The notes below the pieces were generated by a model that did not search any database, was not told the DNA's origin, and was given only the letters and a program-made list of their open reading frames with translations. Below are positions 30,828 through 34,839 of a DNA stretch of 34,839 nucleotides, piece by piece; within the stretch, counting starts at the first letter, position 1, and the number at the start of each line of letters is the position of its first letter. The position numbers and the translations under genes are program-made. Origin of the DNA: XYD1-FULL-44-32 sp964355855 (GTDB lineage: Bacteria; Patescibacteriota; Minisyncoccia; Phycocordibacterales; XYD1-FULL-46-19); the NCBI GenBank assembly GCA_964355855.1, contig CAYHFD010000005.1, positions 1 to 34,839 on the forward strand. Direction: 5' to 3'.

Positions 30828-31931
30828 ATGAAAATAGAATGTCTAAAAAATAAATTACAAAAAGCAGTTAGTACCGCTGAAAGGGCCACCGCCCACAACC
30901 TTTCTTTACCAGTCTTACGAAACATTATATTAGTGGTGGAAAATAATAATTTAGTTATAAAAGCAACTAATTTAGAAATTGGATTGGAAATAACCTTACC
31001 GGTAAAAGTAATAAAAGATGGAATAGTTGCTTGTAACCCAGCTGTTTTGTCAGGTTTTTTATCTAACGTAAAAGATGAAGATAAAATTATTCTAGAATCA
31101 GAAAATGGTAATTTATCCATTACCACCGAATCACACTCGACTCTTATAAAAAGTGAGGATCATGAGGATTTTCCAATAATACCTAAAATTATTTCAAATA
31201 AACCATTAATTTTAAAAAATAATGAACTTACAGGTGGTATAAGAGCAGTTATTTATTCAGCGGCGGTTTCCGATATAAAACCGGAAATATCTAGTGTTTA
31301 TATGTATAGTAAGGATGATAGGCTTTATTTTGTGGCCACCGATTCATTTCGTTTAGCTGAAAAAAATATTTTACCTAGTCGTAAACCAGAGAGTTTGGTT
31401 CCTTTAATAATTCCATTTAAAAATGCTAGCGAAATAGTCAAAGTTTTTGAGACCGAAGATGTTGATATAACTATTCACTCAGACGGTAATCAACTTTCTT
31501 TGGTGGGTGGGGGAATACATCTAACCTCTCGTTTAATCGATGGTGTTTATCCTGATTATAAACAAATAATGCCAAAGGATTTTTCCACAACCGTTTCTAT
31601 TTTAAAAGACGATATCAGCCAGGCTTTAAAAGTTTCTAATATTTTTTCTGGAAAGTATCACCAAATAAAACTTGATTTTATACCTGACAAAAAACAAATT
31701 GTTATTTATTCTGAATCAGCTGAAATTGGCCGTAATACTACAGTAGTAGAAGCGCAAATAGACGGCCCCTCTTTCTCTGCCAACTATAATGCTCGTTATA
31801 TTTTAGAAGCTTTTCAGTCTATTACTTTTAGTGAAATAACCATTGGGGTCACCGAGCCTAATCGGCCAATGTTGGTTAAAGGAAAAGGCGATACAACATT
31901 TTCTTACATTGTAATGCCGGTTAATCGCTAA
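30828..31931 (+). CDS. dnaN: DNA polymerase III beta sliding clamp
   Basis: The clamp encircles DNA and tethers polymerases. The 367-aa protein begins MKIECLKNKLQKAVSTAERA, shows the internal repeats of the three-domain clamp fold (NLSLPVLRNIILVVENNNL; LYFVATDSFRLAEK in domain 2; DKKQIVIYSESAEIG in domain 3) and ends YIVMPVNR, the usual C-terminus. An upstream TTG at 30798 is in frame, but the ATG at 30828 gives the canonical start. recF does not follow; the next item is an inverted-repeat element 10 bases after the stop. Confidence 0.96.
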   Translation: MKIECLKNKLQKAVSTAERATAHNLSLPVLRNIILVVENNNLVIKATNLEIGLEITLPVKVIKDGIVACNPAVLSGFLSNVKDEDKIILESENGNLSITTESHSTLIKSEDHEDFPIIPKIISNKPLILKNNELTGGIRAVIYSAAVSDIKPEISSVYMYSKDDRLYFVATDSFRLAEKNILPSRKPESLVPLIIPFKNASEIVKVFETEDVDITIHSDGNQLSLVGGGIHLTSRLIDGVYPDYKQIMPKDFSTTVSILKDDISQALKVSNIFSGKYHQIKLDFIPDKKQIVIYSESAEIGRNTTVVEAQIDGPSFSANYNARYILEAFQSITFSEITIGVTEPNRPMLVKGKGDTTFSYIVMPVNR

Positions 31932-31941
31932 CAAGATGAAT

Positions 31942-32054
31942 CCCGTTAGAGGTCGCGGACACTAAATCAAGTTTTAGTATGAAAAACCAAATTATTAACA
32001 AACTAAGTTATGGTACAGACAGGGACCAACCGTCCGTGTCCTACCTCTAACGGG
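31942..32054 (+). mobile_element. ATGAAT-linked inverted-repeat element, type 2, second copy
   Basis: The 113-bp element starts CCCGTTAGAGGTCGCGGACA and ends TCCTACCTCTAACGGG. ATGAAT lies on both sides (31936-31941 and 32055-32060); the right one is the start of the DciA-like gene. It has the same orientation relative to its downstream gene as the copy at 21574. Interior sequence is only loosely similar between the two copies, while the ends are nearly identical. Confidence 0.75.
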
Positions 32055-32312
32055 ATGAATAACCTTGGTGGTTTTTTAAATAAGTATGTTCACCTTATTG
32101 GTGCTAGTGAAAAGACTAAAAAAATTATTGTGGCAGAAATAAACAATATATTAAAAACAAAACTAAATATTAGTCAAATAAAAATTTCTAAAAATATAAT
32201 CAGAGTTACTGCCCCTAGTTCGATTAAGGCCGATATTTTTATTAATAAAAATAAAATAATCCAGTCTATTAAAGGTAGGCTGGATAATTTTATTATTTTA
32301 GATATTAAGTAA
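32055..32312 (+). CDS. Small DciA/DUF721-like protein
   Basis: The 85-aa protein has a helical N-terminus (VHLIGASEKTKKIIVAEINN) followed by the pattern of the DciA/DUF721 KH-like domain: a strand (KNIIRVTAP), a short helix-turn, then KIIQSIKGRLDNFIILDIK. DciA loads or activates replicative helicase in bacteria without DnaC, and the place next to dnaN fits that role. No motif is decisive, so this is a fold-pattern call. The start ATGAAT directly abuts the inverted-repeat element; a longer frame to 32010 would run into the element and is rejected. It is convergent with the PBP gene and adjoins it with no gap. Confidence 0.55.
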   Translation: MNNLGGFLNKYVHLIGASEKTKKIIVAEINNILKTKLNISQIKISKNIIRVTAPSSIKADIFINKNKIIQSIKGRLDNFIILDIK

Positions 32313-34769
32313 TTAGTTTAATTTAACTCGAAGTTTAGTAGAATCTTCGTCGGAATTATTAGTTGAACTATATCCGACCACTTTTACAATATTATTTTCT
32401 TTCAATCCCTCAATATCCCTTAGAACAAAAGAAAAACGAAATGGTCGGCGTGAGATTGTTCCCAATAAAACATTGTTTAAATAAAATTCAACTTTTTTTA
32501 CACCAGTTGAACGGTCCAAACTAATAGTAACAGTGTCATTTTGTTTATAATTGCGGTTAAAGTCTTGTATTGACACACTTAACTTTTCATCACTATTTTC
32601 TTCTAGATTTTCGTTTGGGATAACAATTGGAGAAATAATATTTCCCGCCCAAGCTCTAACTGGTACTTCCCAGTTTTGATACTGAGGGTCAATCGCTGGG
32701 TTATCTGGAATAGGGCCACGGGGATTGTCTTTGTCGACCCAGTGCAAAATATCATGGATTTCTCCATTAGAGTTATTGTCTGAATCACCAAACAATGTTT
32801 CCAAGAGAGGATCGGGTGAGCTACCCAACCAGACGCCTCGTAGGACTGGTTTTAACCCTTCAGGAGTGGGTTCGGGGGCAATAAAGTATTCCACTGGTTT
32901 ATCGGTCAAATATTCTTTAATGAAAGCGTTCCAAAGTGGGGCCACAATAACCCCGGCTACTCGTTTGTCCATCGGTGAGTTGTTGTTGTTACCCACCCAA
33001 GCACCCACAACCGCACTGGGGGTGTAACCAACAATCCAACCGTCACGATAGTCATTGGTTGTACCGGTTTTTACGGCGACTTGTCGACCGGGAACATTAA
33101 GAGGAGAGTTGGCACCAAAAATTGGTGAACGGGCGACATTATCGGAAAGAATACTCGATATCATGCGGGCGGTGTTGGGGGGCAAGACCTGGGAACTTTT
33201 TGACTCAAATTTTTCCAAAATCTTTCGATCTTGATCGCGAATTTCAAGAATTGGAGTTTTTTCGTTTTTAACACCATCATTAGCAAAGACACCATAAGCG
33301 CTTGCCATATCAAGCAAAGTAACTTCTCCACCACCCAACACTAGAGCTAAACCATAACGTTTGTAATCGAGCAGGGTGGTAATACCAAGTTTTCTGGCGG
33401 TATCAAATGAATCTTTTATACCAGCTAAATATAAAACTTTAACCGCTGGAATATTACGAGATTGGGCCAAAGCGTTACGAAGGGTAATTGGACCAACATT
33501 GCTACCATCATAGTTGTTTGGGTGATAACAAGTTGTTCCTGATACCAAAGGAATATGGGAGGGACTACAACTAGAATTGAATTCGGTCTCAAGGTCAAAC
33601 ACTACTGTATCAGCAGTGTAGCCTTCGTTAAAAGCGGTAGCGTACACAAATGGTTTAAAAGCCGAACCTGGTTGGCGTCTGGCAGTGGTAATGTTAAAAT
33701 TCCCCTCATTTTCCATATCAAAATAATCAATCGATCCAACCATGGTTAAAATCTGGCCAGTTTGAGGGTCTAAAACTATCATACCGGCGTTACCAGCTTG
33801 ATAGTTAGTTCGGTTTTGTTCACCAAATCTTTTCACTATCTCCTCGGCTTTTTGTTGGGTTTCCCAGTCGAGAGTAGTAATAACCCGAAGGCCACCATTG
33901 AGAACAGTTTCAGGCCCATATTTTTCTTCTAATTGATCGAGAACATAAAAAACAAAATGAGGAGCTTTTATACTTCGGTTGTTGGGTTTAGCAAAAAGAA
34001 CCTCTTCCACGCGAGCGACTTTATATTCATCAGCGGTAATAAAACCCTGCTCCTTCATTCTTAACAAAACCAAATTTTTTCTTTCTTCTAATTTGTCGGT
34101 ATGGCTACCGTAGGGTGATAAATAACTTGGAGCTTGAGGTAGAGCGGCTAAATAAGCAGATTCAGCCAGAGTAATATTTTTAGCTGATTTACCAAAATAG
34201 GCTTTTGATGCCTCCTCAATACCATACAAACTACCACCGTATGGAATTTCATTGAGATAAAGCTCAAGGATTTGATTTTTAGTTAATTTGCGTTCGATTT
34301 TAATAGCCAAAATCCACTCCTTTATTTTACGAGTAATTTTTTTGTCTTGGGTTAGTAGGGTGTTTTTTATAACTTGTTGGCTGATGGTCGACCCACCCTG
34401 TTCTAGCCGTCCGGTGTTTATATTTACTAATACTGCTCGCAATATGGAAAGTGGTTCAATGCCATAATGGTGGTAAAAATTAGAGTCTTCGATGGCAATA
34501 GACGCTTTTTCGGCATGATCAGAAATTTGAGATAAGGGAATAACTGTGCGGCGAATTTGGTCGTGGGCGTTGTATAAGAGGACTTTACCAGTACGATCGT
34601 AAAGTTTTGTTGATTCGGCGATTAAACGGTTTTCGTAAGAGCCGAAATCGGGGATTTGAAGGGTAAGAATCCACAAAATAACCCCACTTCCAATAATGAG
34701 GGCGGTGGCAACAGCAATTTGTAAGAATTGCTTAGAGGAACGCCTAAAGCGTGCCATTGTTTTTTTCAT
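32313..34769 (-). CDS. Class A penicillin-binding protein (GT51 plus transpeptidase)
   Basis: This enzyme polymerises glycan strands and cross-links peptides. In the 818-aa protein a membrane anchor lies at about 15-37. The GT51 glycosyltransferase has Glu94 in IEDSNFYHH, EQGGSTISQQ at 123-132 and KIKEWILAIKIER. The transpeptidase has Ser369 in SAFK (369-372), SRN at 437-439 and KTGT at 567-570, all intact. The C-terminal 80 residues look like an Ig-type module (VTISLDRSTGVKKVEFYLNN), which may bind the wall. A second ATG at 34757 is possible. No convincing promoter was found; AT-rich sequence lies upstream. Confidence 0.95.
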   Translation of the reverse strand: MKKTMARFRRSSKQFLQIAVATALIIGSGVILWILTLQIPDFGSYENRLIAESTKLYDRTGKVLLYNAHDQIRRTVIPLSQISDHAEKASIAIEDSNFYHHYGIEPLSILRAVLVNINTGRLEQGGSTISQQVIKNTLLTQDKKITRKIKEWILAIKIERKLTKNQILELYLNEIPYGGSLYGIEEASKAYFGKSAKNITLAESAYLAALPQAPSYLSPYGSHTDKLEERKNLVLLRMKEQGFITADEYKVARVEEVLFAKPNNRSIKAPHFVFYVLDQLEEKYGPETVLNGGLRVITTLDWETQQKAEEIVKRFGEQNRTNYQAGNAGMIVLDPQTGQILTMVGSIDYFDMENEGNFNITTARRQPGSAFKPFVYATAFNEGYTADTVVFDLETEFNSSCSPSHIPLVSGTTCYHPNNYDGSNVGPITLRNALAQSRNIPAVKVLYLAGIKDSFDTARKLGITTLLDYKRYGLALVLGGGEVTLLDMASAYGVFANDGVKNEKTPILEIRDQDRKILEKFESKSSQVLPPNTARMISSILSDNVARSPIFGANSPLNVPGRQVAVKTGTTNDYRDGWIVGYTPSAVVGAWVGNNNNSPMDKRVAGVIVAPLWNAFIKEYLTDKPVEYFIAPEPTPEGLKPVLRGVWLGSSPDPLLETLFGDSDNNSNGEIHDILHWVDKDNPRGPIPDNPAIDPQYQNWEVPVRAWAGNIISPIVIPNENLEENSDEKLSVSIQDFNRNYKQNDTVTISLDRSTGVKKVEFYLNNVLLGTISRRPFRFSFVLRDIEGLKENNIVKVVGYSSTNNSDEDSTKLRVKLN

Positions 34770-34839
34770 CTGTCTATACTAACACAGATAGGTTCAACAA
34801 GTAAGTGCAACACTCCTGTAGAATAGGAGTATATGAAAT

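Noticed and set aside
32010..32054. N-terminal extension of the DciA-like ORF
   Set aside because: The extra 15 codons lie within the inverted-repeat element; the same sequence occurs before unrelated genes, so it is not part of the protein.
34812..34839. Hairpin (ACTCCT/AGGAGT) followed by AGGAG and ATG at 34833
   Set aside because: It could be the start of a plus-strand gene leaving the window, but only two codons are visible and the Shine-Dalgarno spacing is short, so it cannot be called.
1..34839. tRNA genes, rRNA genes and CRISPR arrays
   Set aside because: No cloverleaf-like sequence, rRNA motif or regularly spaced direct repeat was seen in the intergenic regions on reading; a tRNAscan or covariance search was not possible.

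Overview
This window looks like a chromosomal, origin-proximal segment of a Patescibacteria (Candidate Phyla Radiation) genome, most likely Parcubacteria/Paceibacteria. The evidence is compact AT-rich gene packing, a yidC-rnpA-rpmH / dnaA-oriC-dnaN core without recF or gyrB beside it, many starts with no Shine-Dalgarno sequence, and a VirB4/VirB6/PrgI-type secretion locus with lineage-style hypothetical proteins. TGA acts as a stop (for example at 18554-18556, where it overlaps the next start), so this is not the TGA=Gly code of Gracilibacteria/SR1. I cannot place it at genus level.

Layout. 1-6600: a gene end, an orphan membrane protein, an SOS unit (GAAC-n4-GTTC operator inside a promoter, a 64-aa ORF, lexA, a Y-family polymerase), a LOG-family protein, a LysM/M23 cell-wall hydrolase and a second orphan gene. 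6600-10300: a GNAT acetyltransferase, a VirD4/TraD-like ATPase and a small coiled-coil protein. 10350-13840: UvrD/PcrA helicase, a REP-associated Y1 transposase with its own inverted pair of REP palindromes, and rsmA. 13840-27856: a secreted two-domain lysin (M15-like peptidase plus GH24 muramidase) divergent from a plus-strand type IV secretion operon: two anchored or exported proteins, VirB6, a small soluble protein, GIY-YIG, PrgI/VirB3-like, split VirB4, membrane and Ig-like proteins, VirB2-like pilin and a propeller-like anchored protein, closed by a strong bidirectional terminator. 27850-34839: yidC, rnpA, rpmH (minus), dnaA, candidate oriC, dnaN, a DciA-like small protein and a class A penicillin-binding protein.

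How the genes work together. The secretion operon, the coupling-type ATPase and the two wall hydrolases could form a minimal envelope-spanning DNA or protein transporter. No relaxase and no VirB8/9/10-type core genes are visible here. The origin block holds the usual replication, ribosome, RNase P and insertase genes.

The most unusual content is non-coding. (1) Three copies (839-1115, 5651-5841, 7160-7330) of a roughly 170-280 nt element whose stems are preserved by compensatory changes while their sequence differs: a candidate undescribed structured RNA or structured mobile element. (2) A family of about 113-bp inverted-repeat elements with CCCGTTAG...CTAACGGG ends. They sit flush against the start codon of three genes that all begin ATGAAT, usually with ATGAAT also on the far side. 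One copy carries a second element inserted inside it, flanked by a CAGG duplication. (3) A separate 18-bp inverted-repeat element at 4290-4422. (4) A REP/RAYT unit in which the downstream palindrome encodes the transposase C-terminus.
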